Shown here: one piece after another, positions 27,099 to 37,911 of the stretch | Layout of the letters: each line of letters starts with the position of its first letter | Numbering within the stretch: the first letter of the stretch is position 1 | Assembly: GCA_020632875.1 (NCBI GenBank) | Contig: JACKET010000024.1 | Location: 1-64,000, forward strand | Length of the DNA stretch: 64,000 nt | From: Alphaproteobacteria bacterium | GTDB lineage: Bacteria > Myxococcota_A > UBA796 > GCA-2862545 | Direction of reading: 5' to 3' | The notes under the pieces: generated by a model | The model's database searches: none | Seen by the model: only the letters and a program-made list of their open reading frames with translations | Told to the model about the DNA's origin: nothing | Translations under genes and position numbers: made by a program

Positions 27099-29107
27099 GA
27101 CAGCGCCTCCAGCAGGATCTCGGCCTTGAGCGCGGCCTCCGCGAGCTCGGCCTCGGGGTCGGACAGGGCGACGATGGCGCCGCCGACCCCGACCGTCCCG
27201 CCCTCCGGCGTCATCACGACCGTGCGGATGACGATGGAGAGGTCCACCGTCCCGTCGAACCCGATGTACCCGAGCGCCCCGGAGTACACGCCACGCGGGC
27301 CGCCCTCCAGCGCGTCGATCAGCTGGAGCGTCCGCGGCTTCGGGGCCCCCGTCATCGAGCCGCCCGGAAAGCACGCCCGAACGGCCTCGAAGGGGCTCGT
27401 GTCCGCGCGGAGACGCCCCTGCACGCTGCTGACGAGCTGGTGGACGGAGGCATAGGTCTCCACCGCGAAGAGCTCCGGGACCGTCACCGAGCCCACCTCG
27501 CACACGCGCCCGAGGTCGTTGCGCAGGAGGTCGACGATCATCAGGTTCTCGGCCCGCTCCTTCTCGCCGGCGCCGAGGCGTGCGGCGAGCGCTTCGTCCT
27601 CCTCGGGAGACCCGCCACGACGGGCCGTCCCCTTGATTGGGCGCGCTTCGGCCCATCCCGACGCGTCGATTCGGAGGAAGCGCTCCGGAGAGGTCGACAG
27701 GACGGCCATCTCGCCGAAGCGCAGGTAGGCCGCGTAGGGGGCCGGGTTCGCCTCGCGGAGCTGGCGGTACGCGTCGAGCGGTCGGAACGGGAGGTCGAGC
27801 GCGAGCTGGTTCGTGAGGCACAGCTCGTAGGTCTCGCCGTCCGCGATCCAGGCCTGCGACGTGCGGATCTTCGCGAGGTAGTCGGCGGGCGGGATGCGGG
27901 GGACCGGCGGCCCACCGAGCACGACGCGCTCCACCGGCGGAGCGGGCGGCGGCGGCCACTGTGCCGCGATGGCGTCCATCCAGGCGCGGTTCTTCGGGTG
28001 GTCGAGCGCCACGAGCACGGCCCGGTCGTCCTCGATCACGAGCAGCCGGTCGGCGCGCACGAGCTGGGCGTCGGGAAGGGGCGACGCATGCGCGTTCGGC
28101 CCGAGCCCGTCGGGCCCGTCGGCCTTCAGCTCGTACCCGAGGTAGCCGTAGTAGCCGGGCATCGCCGGGCACCCCGCGGGGCGCTCGGCCCGCGACCACG
28201 ACAGGTCGCCCTCGAGCCACTCGAACAGAGGCGTCACCCACCGGAACGTCTTGTCGATGTCGAGCGACACGAGCGGCTCGCGGACCTCGTACCGCACCCG
28301 CCCCCCGAGAGGCCCCGCGTCGTCGCCCATGACGTGGCGCCCGCCCGTCGGCGCGTCCATCCAGAAGGCGTTCTCGCTCGCTCCGTAGAGATGGACGAAC
28401 GCGTCGAGCGGCTCGGCGCGCGGGAGCTCGCGGACCACGACGGTCTGCTGGGCGGGCGGCCGTGGGCGCGGGGGAGGCGCAGCCCACTCGCCGGAGATCC
28501 CGCACGCACGGAGGAAGTTGCGGACCAGGGCATCCCCCGCTTCGGTCAGGATGCTCTCGGGGTGGAACTGGACGCCGAAGTGGGGCCGGGTGCGGTGGCG
28601 CGCGGCCATGAGCACGTCGCCGGTCCACGCGAGGGGCTCGATGCACGCGGGCAGATCGCGGCACACGAGCGAGTGGTAGCGCACCACGGAGAGCGGATCG
28701 GGCAACCCCTCGAAGAGCCCGGTCCCGTCGTGCCGCACGAGGCTCGTGCGCCCGTGGAACGGCTCCCCGCGGACCACGCGCCCCCCGTGGTGGTGGACGA
28801 GCGCCTGCAGCCCCAGGCACACGCCGAGCACCGGGAGATCGCCGTCGAGGAGCTTCGCGGAATGCCCGAGGTCTTCGGCGCGCTCGGGGGTGCCCGGCCC
28901 GGGCGAGATGAATGCCGCGGCGTACCCCGCCAGATCGCCGTCCCAGTCGGCGTCGTTCGCGACGATCTCCGGGAAGACGCCGCTCACCCGGGCGATCTGG
29001 TGCGCCAGGTTCCAGGTGAACGAGTCGTGGTTGTCGATCAGGAGAAGCCGGCTCAGCGTTGCCCTCGCCCCGGACCGTCGGGTATCGACGGGGTGGGTGT
29101 GCGACAA
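27095..29107 (-). CDS. Aminodeoxychorismate synthase, PabA-PabB fusion
   Basis: The bifunctional enzyme makes 4-amino-4-deoxychorismate from chorismate and glutamine for folate. The N-terminal glutamine amidotransferase has LLLIDNHDSFTWNLAHQ, the nucleophile loop VLGVCLGLQAL and QFHPESI. The C-terminal chorismate-binding half (residues ~230-670) has ARPIKGTARR, where the Lys marks PabB rather than anthranilate synthase, then ENLMIVDLLRNDLGRV and PGGSMTGAPKPRTLQLIDAL. The start is uncertain: a TTG at 29107 (chosen) adds about 17 residues before the first strand, and an ATG at 29224 would extend into the divergent gene. The separate PabC lyase is not in the window. Confidence 0.93.
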   Translation of the reverse strand: MSHTHPVDTRRSGARATLSRLLLIDNHDSFTWNLAHQIARVSGVFPEIVANDADWDGDLAGYAAAFISPGPGTPERAEDLGHSAKLLDGDLPVLGVCLGLQALVHHHGGRVVRGEPFHGRTSLVRHDGTGLFEGLPDPLSVVRYHSLVCRDLPACIEPLAWTGDVLMAARHRTRPHFGVQFHPESILTEAGDALVRNFLRACGISGEWAAPPPRPRPPAQQTVVVRELPRAEPLDAFVHLYGASENAFWMDAPTGGRHVMGDDAGPLGGRVRYEVREPLVSLDIDKTFRWVTPLFEWLEGDLSWSRAERPAGCPAMPGYYGYLGYELKADGPDGLGPNAHASPLPDAQLVRADRLLVIEDDRAVLVALDHPKNRAWMDAIAAQWPPPPAPPVERVVLGGPPVPRIPPADYLAKIRTSQAWIADGETYELCLTNQLALDLPFRPLDAYRQLREANPAPYAAYLRFGEMAVLSTSPERFLRIDASGWAEARPIKGTARRGGSPEEDEALAARLGAGEKERAENLMIVDLLRNDLGRVCEVGSVTVPELFAVETYASVHQLVSSVQGRLRADTSPFEAVRACFPGGSMTGAPKPRTLQLIDALEGGPRGVYSGALGYIGFDGTVDLSIVIRTVVMTPEGGTVGVGGAIVALSDPEAELAEAALKAEILLEALS

Positions 29108-29115
29108 GGAGGCCC

Positions 29116-29994
29116 ATGTCCGACCCGGCCGCCCGTCCTTCGACCCTGCGCCTCGGCGCGCTCGTCCTGGTGGCGCTGCTCGCGCTGCTGGCGCTCCTGG
29201 TGTCGATGCGTCCGTCAGGCGCACCGGAAGCGGCTCCGCCCGAGGCGGCCCGCGCCGAACGCACCCGCGTCGTGCTCGGAGCGCCCGAGGCGGCTCCCGA
29301 CGGGCCGCTCGACGAGGCTTCGCTGGAGGAGGCGGCGCGCGGCGACCTCGGGCTCTCGCTTCGGAATCGCGTCTGCGCGCTGTGTGCGGCCGGAGCGCTC
29401 GGAGAGGCGGTCTGCGGGCGGTGCAACACGACCGCCCGCGCCGGTCGCGTCGTGGTGGACGTCGTCGGGACGGACGGCCGTCCGTTCCCCGATCACAGCG
29501 TCATGGTGACCAGCGAGTGCTCGCGGTACGGCGGCGGCGGATCCGGCTTCCTCGACCTGCCGGAGGGCCGGTGCGAGCTCACGGCCGTCCGGGTGGACGG
29601 CCCGTTCCACGTCCCCGGGGAGCCCGTCACCGTCGACGTGGTCGCGGACGAGGAGACGTACTTGCTGCTCGAGGTCCCGTCGGACCCGTGGGGAGGGGTG
29701 GGGGTCAACGTGCGCGGGGTCGGCGAGGATCTCGTCGTCGATCAGCTGTTCGCGGGCGCGGCCGCGGAGGGCATCCTCGGCGAAGGGGCCGTGCTGCTCG
29801 GCATCGACGGGCGGGATGTAGAGGGGATGCTGCCGAGGGAGGTCGCCCAGCTGCTCGCGGGCCCCGCCGGCACGTCGGTCGAGGTCCGGTTCGGTGTCGA
29901 GGGGGCGGACGGGTGGGTCGAGCAGACGGTCCGGATCGAGCGCCGCGTCATCCGGGCCCACGAAGTGCCCATGACGGCAAGGGATCCGGGCTGA
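29116..29994 (+). CDS. Membrane-anchored PDZ-domain protein with a CxxC pair
   Basis: The 292-residue protein has one N-terminal membrane helix (ALVLVALLALLALLVSM) and an Ala/Pro/Glu-rich linker. A short Cys motif (CALCAAGALGEAVCGRC) may bind zinc. The middle domain is beta-rich (GRVVVDVVGTDGRPFPD), and a PDZ domain lies in the last ~90 residues (GVGVNVRGVGEDLVVDQLFAGAAAEGI with LLGIDGRDVEGM). PDZ domains bind protein C-termini, so a scaffold in the periplasm is plausible. The GGAGG at 29108-29112 supports the ATG. It diverges from pabAB. Confidence 0.78.
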   Translation: MSDPAARPSTLRLGALVLVALLALLALLVSMRPSGAPEAAPPEAARAERTRVVLGAPEAAPDGPLDEASLEEAARGDLGLSLRNRVCALCAAGALGEAVCGRCNTTARAGRVVVDVVGTDGRPFPDHSVMVTSECSRYGGGGSGFLDLPEGRCELTAVRVDGPFHVPGEPVTVDVVADEETYLLLEVPSDPWGGVGVNVRGVGEDLVVDQLFAGAAAEGILGEGAVLLGIDGRDVEGMLPREVAQLLAGPAGTSVEVRFGVEGADGWVEQTVRIERRVIRAHEVPMTARDPG

Positions 29995-30000
29995 GCGGGG

Positions 30001-30837
30001 CTATTCCGCCTGCCAGGACAGCGTGATCGAGATGGGCGGGTGGTCGGACATCGGGTCGCCTTCGGGGAAGCGGAACGTGGGGTCTTCGTTTCGCCAGTCG
30101 TCGACGGACAGGGCGATGCCGGGCGCGTCGCGGATCAGGAACCGGTCGATGTGGTCCGGCTCGGCGCAGTCGAGCTCGACGCACGCGTCGCGCAGGCCTG
30201 CGTCTGCGTAGAGCGCGAGCTCGTCGACGTCTTCGGGGTCGCTCGGGCGGAGGTTCGTGTCGCCCATGAAGATCACGGCGTGGTCGGGGTTGGCGTCGAT
30301 CGCGGCGATGACCTCGAGCACCTGGCTGCGCCGCGCCGCGTCGTCTTCGGGGCCGCCGCCGGCCTCGTGGTGCGTGTTGATCAGGTCGACGACGTGCGCG
30401 CCGAGCTGCACCGAGAGGCGCTGGAACCCCTTGCTGGCGAGGCAGTCGGAGGCCCCGTCGAAGACGCCGTTGCACTGGGCGTAATGCGTCTCGACGTAGC
30501 CGACCTCGGCCGCGCGCGAGAGCAGCGCGAGGCCCGCGCCGTACGCACGGCTCTCGTCGACGGGCGCCGAGAACCACTCCTTCACGTCATGGGACGCGGG
30601 GTCGGTGAGCAGGGCGTGGTTGGAGGCGTCGAAGTCCTCCTGCAGGCCGACGATGTCGAACGCGTCGAGCAGCGGCGCGATGGCGTTCATCCGGTCGACG
30701 TTGAGCCGGTCGGACTCGGTGAGCGGGTCGGGCAGGCCCTGCACGTTGTACGTGAGCAGGTCGAGGGTGCCTTCGGTGGGGACCTCGGGCTCGGCGGTCT
30801 TGCAGGCGACGAGGGCGGTCAGGAGAGCGGTGCGCAT
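30001..30837 (-). CDS. Lipoprotein of the endonuclease/exonuclease/phosphatase family
   Basis: The 278-residue protein is exported and lipid-anchored (TALLTALVAC) and has the EEP fold. LLTYNVQGLPDPL gives the first Asn, IVGLQEDFD the metal-binding Glu, FMGDTNLRP the Asp/Asn pair, HIDRFLIRD the later Asp, and SDHPPISITL the catalytic Asp-His. Extracellular members include sphingomyelinase-like and phosphodiesterase enzymes as well as secreted nucleases; the substrate here is not clear. The longer ORF to 30933 lacks the signal sequence at its start. Confidence 0.86.
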   Translation of the reverse strand: MRTALLTALVACKTAEPEVPTEGTLDLLTYNVQGLPDPLTESDRLNVDRMNAIAPLLDAFDIVGLQEDFDASNHALLTDPASHDVKEWFSAPVDESRAYGAGLALLSRAAEVGYVETHYAQCNGVFDGASDCLASKGFQRLSVQLGAHVVDLINTHHEAGGGPEDDAARRSQVLEVIAAIDANPDHAVIFMGDTNLRPSDPEDVDELALYADAGLRDACVELDCAEPDHIDRFLIRDAPGIALSVDDWRNEDPTFRFPEGDPMSDHPPISITLSWQAE

Positions 30838-30865
30838 CGGCGCATCGTAGCACCGCCGCCGGCGA

Positions 30866-31573
30866 TCAGAGCTTGCAGCTCGGGCCCTTGCGCGCGAGGT
30901 CGGACATCGTGCCGAAGGTGTCTTCGATCCCACCTGCCGCGAAGCTCGACGCCATCCGCACGGGGATGTTCCCGCCCGGGTCGGACCAGCTCCAGAACTC
31001 CACCAGGGTCTGACCGCCGCCGAGGTCGACGAGGAACCAGCCGCCGTAGGTGTGGGTGACCTGCATGCCCTGCTCGGCGACCGCGCTGGCCTCGGCCGTG
31101 AGCGCGCCCGTCTGCTCGGCGGCCGGGAACCACGCCATCTCGCGCACCCTGCCGGCGGACTCCGTCTCGAGGGACGTGTTGATCCGCTGCCGGATGATCC
31201 ACCAGCGGTCGCTGACGATGGGGATCGGCATGAACTGGAAGACGAGCCGCTCGACCTCGCACGGCTGGCCCTCGAGCACGATGACGTGCGAGAGCTTCGT
31301 GTAGTCGGGCTTGTTGCGGTCGTCGTTGATGGCCGAGAAGAACGCGCCGATCGGCACGTCGACGATGCCGACGCCCCAGACCTTGCGGGCCTTCGCGCCT
31401 TCGACGTCCTCGAGGCCCGTCACCACCGTGCCGGACGCGACCCCCTCCCACGCGGACGCGGGGATCGTGGGTGCTTCGGTGCCGATGCGCTTCGCGCGCA
31501 GGGGCGCCACCTCGTCGACCCGGGCGACGAGGGCTTCGGGGGTCAGGGCGTGCGCGCACGCGAGGAGGAGCAT
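30866..31573 (-). CDS. Secreted START/SRPBCC-like protein
   Basis: The 235-residue protein has a short signal (MLLLACAHA) and a fold that looks like the START/Bet v 1 lipid-binding superfamily. The pattern of strands and the final long helix (ASSFAAGGIEDTFGTMSDLARKG) fits, with WIIRQRINTSLE and WFLVDLGGGQTLVEFWSW in the middle strands. Members bind hydrophobic ligands. It starts 1 bp after the stop of the upstream gene, so the two are co-transcribed. Confidence 0.68.
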   Translation of the reverse strand: MLLLACAHALTPEALVARVDEVAPLRAKRIGTEAPTIPASAWEGVASGTVVTGLEDVEGAKARKVWGVGIVDVPIGAFFSAINDDRNKPDYTKLSHVIVLEGQPCEVERLVFQFMPIPIVSDRWWIIRQRINTSLETESAGRVREMAWFPAAEQTGALTAEASAVAEQGMQVTHTYGGWFLVDLGGGQTLVEFWSWSDPGGNIPVRMASSFAAGGIEDTFGTMSDLARKGPSCKL

Positions 31574-31574
31574 G

Positions 31575-32123
31575 TCACTCCGAGAAGGTGCCGATGGCCC
31601 CGGACGGATGTGCGAGCGTGCCCGAGATCGCGCCTGGCGTGACGGTGTACACCCGCCCCGTGTAGAAGAGGAAGGTCGAGCCGAAGTACCACGCGGTGGC
31701 GGTCATCTGGCCGCAGGCGGAAGAGCCGGAGTACTGGGCCGTCGTCGTGTCGTACTCGAGGTCGACGGTCTGCGTGAGCGAGCACTGCACCGAGTAGTAC
31801 GTGGAGCCGAGGGGGCCGGGATTCGGGCCCGCGGTGACGGTGCAGGACCCGACCGGCTGCACCACGACGCGCGTGGAGAACGTGCCCGTTCCACCGTTGC
31901 CCGTGTAGAAGGTGCCATCCATGCAGCCCTCGATGTTCCTGCAGGCATTGCCGCTCTCGTACCGCGTGGCGGTGTCGAACGTGAATGCAGTGGTGCTGCT
32001 CACGAGCGGGTCGCCGCCCGCTGTGGTCCACGTGAAGTCGAAGTCGGTGGTGTAGGGCAGCTGGCTGGTGCCGAACGAAGCGGCGTCAGCGGGTGCGACG
32101 AGGAATGCGAGAAGGGCGATCAT
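31575..32123 (-). CDS. Secreted beta-rich protein of unknown function
   Basis: The 182-residue protein has a signal peptide (MIALLAFLVAPADA) and a body rich in Thr, Ser, Gly and Tyr. Four Cys lie in two pairs (CRNIEGC and the CTVTAG/VQCSLT area). The pattern suggests a disulphide-bonded beta sandwich outside the cytoplasm. No family is recognised. The alternative start at 32216 would place a basic stretch ahead of the signal. Confidence 0.6.
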   Translation of the reverse strand: MIALLAFLVAPADAASFGTSQLPYTTDFDFTWTTAGGDPLVSSTTAFTFDTATRYESGNACRNIEGCMDGTFYTGNGGTGTFSTRVVVQPVGSCTVTAGPNPGPLGSTYYSVQCSLTQTVDLEYDTTTAQYSGSSACGQMTATAWYFGSTFLFYTGRVYTVTPGAISGTLAHPSGAIGTFSE

Positions 32124-32234
32124 CCAGAGCCTCCATGCCGAACATACACGAGATGTCAGGACGGTGTCAGGCAATCTGTCACGCCAGCGTCTACGGGCGC
32201 GCTGCACAGCGGCCACGCGGCGCCGAAGGCATCA

Positions 32235-33461
32235 TCAGCGGTTCGCGCGGATCGCCTCGACCGGTTGGATCGCGGCGGCGCGCATGGCGGGCACGGCACT
32301 CCCCAGCACCGCCATCAGCAGCCCGAGCAGGAACGCGGACAGGGCGGTCTCTGGCGTGAAGTCGGCGTAGAGTCGGGTGTTCACGGCGATCGGGAGGTTG
32401 GCGCTGACGCGCGAGCCGAGCTCGATGCCGTGGGTCTCGAGCCACAGCGAGCCCATCGCGCCGAGCGAGACCCCGACCACCCCGCCGATGACGGCGATGC
32501 ACAGGGCCTCGATCACGAACAGCGCCACGGCGCCGAAGCGCGTGAGGCCCATCGCGCGCATCACGCCGATCTCGGCCTGCCGCTCCAGCACGCTCATCAT
32601 CATCGTGTTCCACACGCCGAGCGCCGTGACGAACACGATCGTGCCGTTCAGCATGTTGCGAACGAGCGAGATCAGCCCGAGCAGCGCGTTCCACGGGTCG
32701 CGCTGGCTCCACGGCTGCACCACGACTTCGCCGAGGTCGAGGGCGCGGAGGCGGTCGGCGAGCGCCACGTCGCGGTCGCGATCGCCGGCGTACACGAGGA
32801 TCTCGGTCGCGCCGTCGGGGATGTCGGTCATCCACTGGATGCGGTCGAGCGGGAAGAACGCCGCGAGGTCGACCTGGCCGGACCCGCCGCTCGCGACGCC
32901 CACGACCTTCGCCTTGAGCGGGGACATCGAGCCATCCTGGGTCTGGCCGAGCACCACGATCTCGGTACCGAGCGCGACATCGAGGCGCTTTGCGAGCGTG
33001 GCGCCGAGCACCACCTCTTCGGGACCGCTGGGCAGACGGCCTTCGACCAGGTCGTCCGCGAGGCCGAGGCGCTCGCGGTACCACGCGTCGGGTGCGCCCA
33101 CCGCGAGCCCCCGCACCTCGCCGAGCTCTTCGCCCGCCGACAGCGCGACGGGCGCCGTGATGCGGGGGAAGGCACCCTGCACGCCCGGCACGTCCTTGAG
33201 CTTCGCGAGGATGGGCGCGGTGTCCTCGATGTTCTCGTAGAGCGGGAGCAGCGCCTCGCGGCGCGCATAGTCGGGATCCGCGATCCGCACGTGCCCGACG
33301 GGCTCCGCGGCGCTCGACAGGGACTCTTCGAACACGCCGGTCAGCCAGCTCGTCGACATCGTGAGCAGCGCGGTGCCCAGAACGATGGTGAGCGCGGTGA
33401 GCCCCGTGCGCGCGGGGCTGCGCAGGGCGTTGCGCAGGGCGAGGGCCGGCAGCAGCCTCAT
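32235..33461 (-). CDS. ABC transporter permease, MacB/LolC type (second permease)
   Basis: The 408-residue protein has the FtsX/MacB layout: one N-terminal helix (TGLTALTIVLGTALLTM), a periplasmic domain of about 220 residues, and three C-terminal helices (IVFVTALGVWNTMMMSVL; VALFVIEALCIAVIGGVVG; LSAFLLGLLMAVLGSAVPA). LERQAEIGVMRAMGLTR is the coupling helix that docks with the ATPase. Its ATG overlaps the stop of the first permease (33458-33461). With the two genes upstream it forms a LolCDE/MacB-like complex that probably extrudes lipoproteins or peptides from the inner membrane. Confidence 0.92.
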   Translation of the reverse strand: MRLLPALALRNALRSPARTGLTALTIVLGTALLTMSTSWLTGVFEESLSSAAEPVGHVRIADPDYARREALLPLYENIEDTAPILAKLKDVPGVQGAFPRITAPVALSAGEELGEVRGLAVGAPDAWYRERLGLADDLVEGRLPSGPEEVVLGATLAKRLDVALGTEIVVLGQTQDGSMSPLKAKVVGVASGGSGQVDLAAFFPLDRIQWMTDIPDGATEILVYAGDRDRDVALADRLRALDLGEVVVQPWSQRDPWNALLGLISLVRNMLNGTIVFVTALGVWNTMMMSVLERQAEIGVMRAMGLTRFGAVALFVIEALCIAVIGGVVGVSLGAMGSLWLETHGIELGSRVSANLPIAVNTRLYADFTPETALSAFLLGLLMAVLGSAVPAMRAAAIQPVEAIRANR

Positions 33462-34672
33462 GCGCGCACTGCCTCGGCGGGCGCCGGGCGCGACGCGATG
33501 ACCGCCGGGTAGAAGCTCGCCACCATCGCGGTGACGAGCCCGAACACGGCAGAGAGCGCGGTGACCGCGAAGCTCGACCGCAGGTAGAGCACGTTGCTCA
33601 CGGGCAGGTGGCCGGTCGCCATCACCAGCGGGAGCTCGATGCCCTGGCCCTCGTACCAGAGCACGATGGCCGAGCCGAGCGCGGCGCCGAGCAGCCCACC
33701 CACGGCGCCGAGCAGGGCCCCTTCGAGCACGAAGAGCTGGATCACGCCGGGACGCGTCATGCCCATCGCGCGGAGCGTGCCGATCTCGCGGACCCGCTCA
33801 TAGGCCGCCATCAGCACGGTGTTCGCGATGCCCGTGGCGCTCATGCCCATCAGGGCGAGCACGACGAGGTTCAGGGCGGCCTGCCGCACCGCCTGGAACG
33901 CGAGGACCGGCGCGCACTCCTCGATCCACGTCACGATCTCGCGGTCTTCGGGGATGCGCTCGGCGAGACGCGCCGCGAAGGCCTCGGTGTCGCCGCGGTC
34001 GGCGAGGCGGGTCGAGACGTGCGAGATGCGCTCGTCGGACTGGAGGATCTGGCGCGCCAGATCCTGCGTGAGCACGATGCCGAAGCGGTCGAGCATCGGT
34101 GTGCCCGCGCTGAACACCCCCGAGACGGGCACCTCGAGCGCGTTCTTCGCGCCGCTCGTGGTGTTGGCCTGCACGACGACCGTCGCCCCCGGCTTCAGGT
34201 CGAGCAGGCCGGCCACGCCGGTCGACAGCAGCACGCCATCCTGGGCGCTCACCGGCTCGGTGCCGTCGATCTTCCACGAGCCGCGCGGGAACACCTCGGA
34301 GTCGCGCGCGGGGTCGATGGCGATCGCGCGCACCGGCATGGCGTCGCCGGCGTTCACGACCTCGCCGACGAACAGCGTGCGGGTCGTCCACGCCTGGGTG
34401 TTCGCGTCGAGCCAGGCGGCCAGCGGACCGTCGACGGTCGCGAGCGTGTCGACGGGGTGCGCGAGACCCTCGGTGGGGTAGTCGCGGGCGCGGATCTGGA
34501 CGTGCCCGGTCATCCCGTCGACGGCCGCGCGGATGGCGTTGTCTTCGAAGCCCGCGATGACGCCCTGGCCGATGATCACCACGGCGACGCCGAGGATCAC
34601 CGAGCTCATCGACAGCACGGTCCGCCGGAGGCTCCGGGTGAGGTTCAGGACGGCGAGGCGGAGCAGCATCAT
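33458..34672 (-). CDS. ABC transporter permease, MacB/LolE type (first permease)
   Basis: The 404-residue protein is homologous in layout to its neighbour: helix 1 (VLSMSSVILGVAVVIIGQGV), a periplasmic domain with ARDYPTEGLAHPVDTL and PGATVVVQANTTSGAKN, and three C-terminal helices. AYERVREIGTLRAMGMTRPG is the coupling helix. Two permeases of different sequence match the heterodimer LolC/LolE better than homodimeric MacB. A much longer in-frame ORF (to 37681) crosses the ABC gene and the repeat block and is not real. The start is the first of two adjacent ATGs. Confidence 0.92.
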   Translation of the reverse strand: MMLLRLAVLNLTRSLRRTVLSMSSVILGVAVVIIGQGVIAGFEDNAIRAAVDGMTGHVQIRARDYPTEGLAHPVDTLATVDGPLAAWLDANTQAWTTRTLFVGEVVNAGDAMPVRAIAIDPARDSEVFPRGSWKIDGTEPVSAQDGVLLSTGVAGLLDLKPGATVVVQANTTSGAKNALEVPVSGVFSAGTPMLDRFGIVLTQDLARQILQSDERISHVSTRLADRGDTEAFAARLAERIPEDREIVTWIEECAPVLAFQAVRQAALNLVVLALMGMSATGIANTVLMAAYERVREIGTLRAMGMTRPGVIQLFVLEGALLGAVGGLLGAALGSAIVLWYEGQGIELPLVMATGHLPVSNVLYLRSSFAVTALSAVFGLVTAMVASFYPAVIASRPAPAEAVRA

Positions 34673-34680
34673 CCGGGCGT

Positions 34681-35439
34681 TCAGTAGTCCGCGAGGTTGT
34701 GCAGCATCTCCTGCACGGCTTTGCGCTCGACCTCGCGCGTGAGGTCGGACCGGGTCTTGATCTCGTCGTCTTCGATCTGGCCGTCGCGCAGCAGCAGGAT
34801 GCGGCGGGCGCGCACCATGATCAGCGGGTCGTGCGTGGAGAACAGGAACGTGATGCCGAGCTGCTTGTTCATGTCGCGCATCAAATCGAGCACGGCCGCG
34901 CCGGTGTTGCTGTCGAGGTTCGCGGTGGGCTCGTCGGCCACCACGAGCGCAGGCTCCTTCACGAGCGCGCGCGCGACCGCGACGCGCTGCTGCTGACCGC
35001 CCGAGAGCTGGTTCGGACGCCGGTGCAGGTAGTCGCCGAGGCCCACGCGATCCAGCGCTTCGGACGCGCGCTTCACGCGGTCGCCCTTCGTGTCGCCGGC
35101 GAGCTGCAACGCGAGCTCGACGTTCTCGCGCGCCGTGAGGACCGGGATCAGGTTGAACGACTGGAAGATGAAGCCGATGCGCTCGGCGCGGAGCTGGGCG
35201 AGGCCCTTCGGCGAGAGCTTCTTCACGTCGTGGCCGAGCAGCGTCATCACGCCCTCGTCGCAGACGTCGAGGCACCCGACGAGGTTCAGGAGGGTGGACT
35301 TCCCGGACCCCGACGGCCCGCTGATGACGGTGAACTCGCCCTCGTCGATGGTGAGGTTCACGCCGCGCAGGGCCTGCACGGCGGCCGGCCCGCTGCCGTA
35401 GACCTTCTTCACGTCCTTGATGTCGCAGAGCACGCTCAT
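34681..35439 (-). CDS. ABC transporter ATP-binding protein, LolD/MacB type
   Basis: The 252-residue ATPase powers the two adjoining permeases. It shows Walker A GPSGSGKST, the Q-loop IFQSFNLIPVLTARENVELAL (typical of LolD/MacB), signature LSGGQQQRVAVARAL, Walker B ALVVADEPTANLDS, and FLFSTHDP with the switch His. It ends with about 20 extra residues (REVERKAVQEMLHNLADY). It is the first gene of a three-gene operon, 8 bp from the next, with its promoter at the edge of the 393 bp repeat block. Confidence 0.94.
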   Translation of the reverse strand: MSVLCDIKDVKKVYGSGPAAVQALRGVNLTIDEGEFTVISGPSGSGKSTLLNLVGCLDVCDEGVMTLLGHDVKKLSPKGLAQLRAERIGFIFQSFNLIPVLTARENVELALQLAGDTKGDRVKRASEALDRVGLGDYLHRRPNQLSGGQQQRVAVARALVKEPALVVADEPTANLDSNTGAAVLDLMRDMNKQLGITFLFSTHDPLIMVRARRILLLRDGQIEDDEIKTRSDLTREVERKAVQEMLHNLADY

Positions 35440-35640
35440 GCGCGCATGCTACTCCCGTTCCGGGCCCGAGCGCACTGCCGGGTCGCGTGGCCGCTGCGGT
35501 GTCGGCCGCGGGATCCCGGCTCGTCGCAGACGGCGCCGCTGCGGGTGTCGGCTGCGGGATCCCGGCTCGTCGGAGACGGCACCGCTGCGGGTGTCGGCCG
35601 CGGGATCCCGGCTCGTCGCAGAGGACGGGGATCGCGGGTG

Positions 35641-36828
<1,188 letters not shown>

Positions 36829-36846
36829 GTCCGTGGTCCTCGAACC

Positions 36847-37911
36847 CTACGCAGGCCCACCCGACGCCGCGGGAAGCCTGAGACACACCGTGGCACCCCC
36901 GCCGCCGCGGTTCGACGCGCTCGCGGACCCGTCGTGCGCCTCCGCGATCCGCCGCACGAGCGCGAGACCCAGGCCGACGCCCGTCTTCGGCGCCTCTCCC
37001 GGCTCCGGAGGACGGCGCCAGAACGGCTCGAACACCTGCTCCTCCTCGCCCTCGCGGAATCCCGGGCCGTCGTCGTCGACCTCGAAGGCCACCTCGTGCC
37101 CGTCGCCCCGGACGCGGAGCGCCACGACGCGCGTGCCGTACCGCACGGCGTTGTCGAGCATCACCCGCAGCGCGCGGGTCAGCAGCGTGGGGTCGGCGTG
37201 TACGCGGACCCCGGGATCGGCCGTGAGCACGGCCTCGGACACCCCGGCCAGCTCGAGCGCGCGGCGGGCCACGTCCGCAGCGACGAGGTCGCCCGGCTGC
37301 ACCGCCTCGAAGTCGATCCGGGACGCCGCGAGCAGGTCGCCGACGAGCGCGTCCATCCCGTCGATCTCGGCCTGCATGGAGTCGTGCAGGTCGTCGGGCG
37401 CCAGGCCTTCGCGCGCGAGCTCCACGAGCACCCGGATGCGGCCGAGCGGGCTGCGGAGCTCGTGGGAGACGGCGGCCATCAACGCCCGCTGGTCGTCGAG
37501 CTGGGTGGAGATGCGGTCGGCCATGACGTGCAGCGCGTCGGCGACCTGGCCGACCTCGTCGTCGCCTTCGACCAGCTCGTCCTTGCGGGACAGCTCGCCC
37601 TCGCGGAGCGCGTGGGCCACCCGGGCGAGCTCGCGCATCGGGCGCGCGATCCGGAACGTCGCCATCCAGGTCAGCGGCCACACCATCAGCAGGATGACGG
37701 CCAGCACCGCGATCATCGGCAGCGGGCCGCGGGGGTGGACGGTGTGGAGCGCCCAGCCCCCGATGCCGCCGAACGCCGCGGCGAGCACGAGGAAGCTCAC
37801 CACCCGACGGTGGATGCCGCGCACCAGGTGCCAGCTCTGGTGCATCCGGTGGTGCATGCGCCGGTGGTGGGCGCGATGGGCGCGGTGGCTGCGGTGGTGG
37901 TGGCGCCTCAT
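36847..37911 (-). CDS. Sensor histidine kinase with His-rich N-terminus
   Basis: The 354-residue kinase has 12 His in its first 34 residues (for example HHHRSHRAHRAHH), two membrane helices (~38-56, 65-85), a HAMP linker and then the kinase core. The phospho-acceptor is His150 in AAVSHELRSPLGR; the N-box is RVMLDNAVRYG; G1 is EVDDDGPGF and G2 GVGLGLALVRR. There is almost no periplasmic loop between the helices, so the signal must come from the membrane, the cytoplasmic His-rich tail, or a partner such as the Spy-like protein of the operon. The His clusters make a metal signal (Zn, Cu, Ni) plausible. Its start overlaps the response regulator stop. Confidence 0.93.
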   Translation of the reverse strand: MRRHHHRSHRAHRAHHRRMHHRMHQSWHLVRGIHRRVVSFLVLAAAFGGIGGWALHTVHPRGPLPMIAVLAVILLMVWPLTWMATFRIARPMRELARVAHALREGELSRKDELVEGDDEVGQVADALHVMADRISTQLDDQRALMAAVSHELRSPLGRIRVLVELAREGLAPDDLHDSMQAEIDGMDALVGDLLAASRIDFEAVQPGDLVAADVARRALELAGVSEAVLTADPGVRVHADPTLLTRALRVMLDNAVRYGTRVVALRVRGDGHEVAFEVDDDGPGFREGEEEQVFEPFWRRPPEPGEAPKTGVGLGLALVRRIAEAHDGSASASNRGGGGATVCLRLPAASGGPA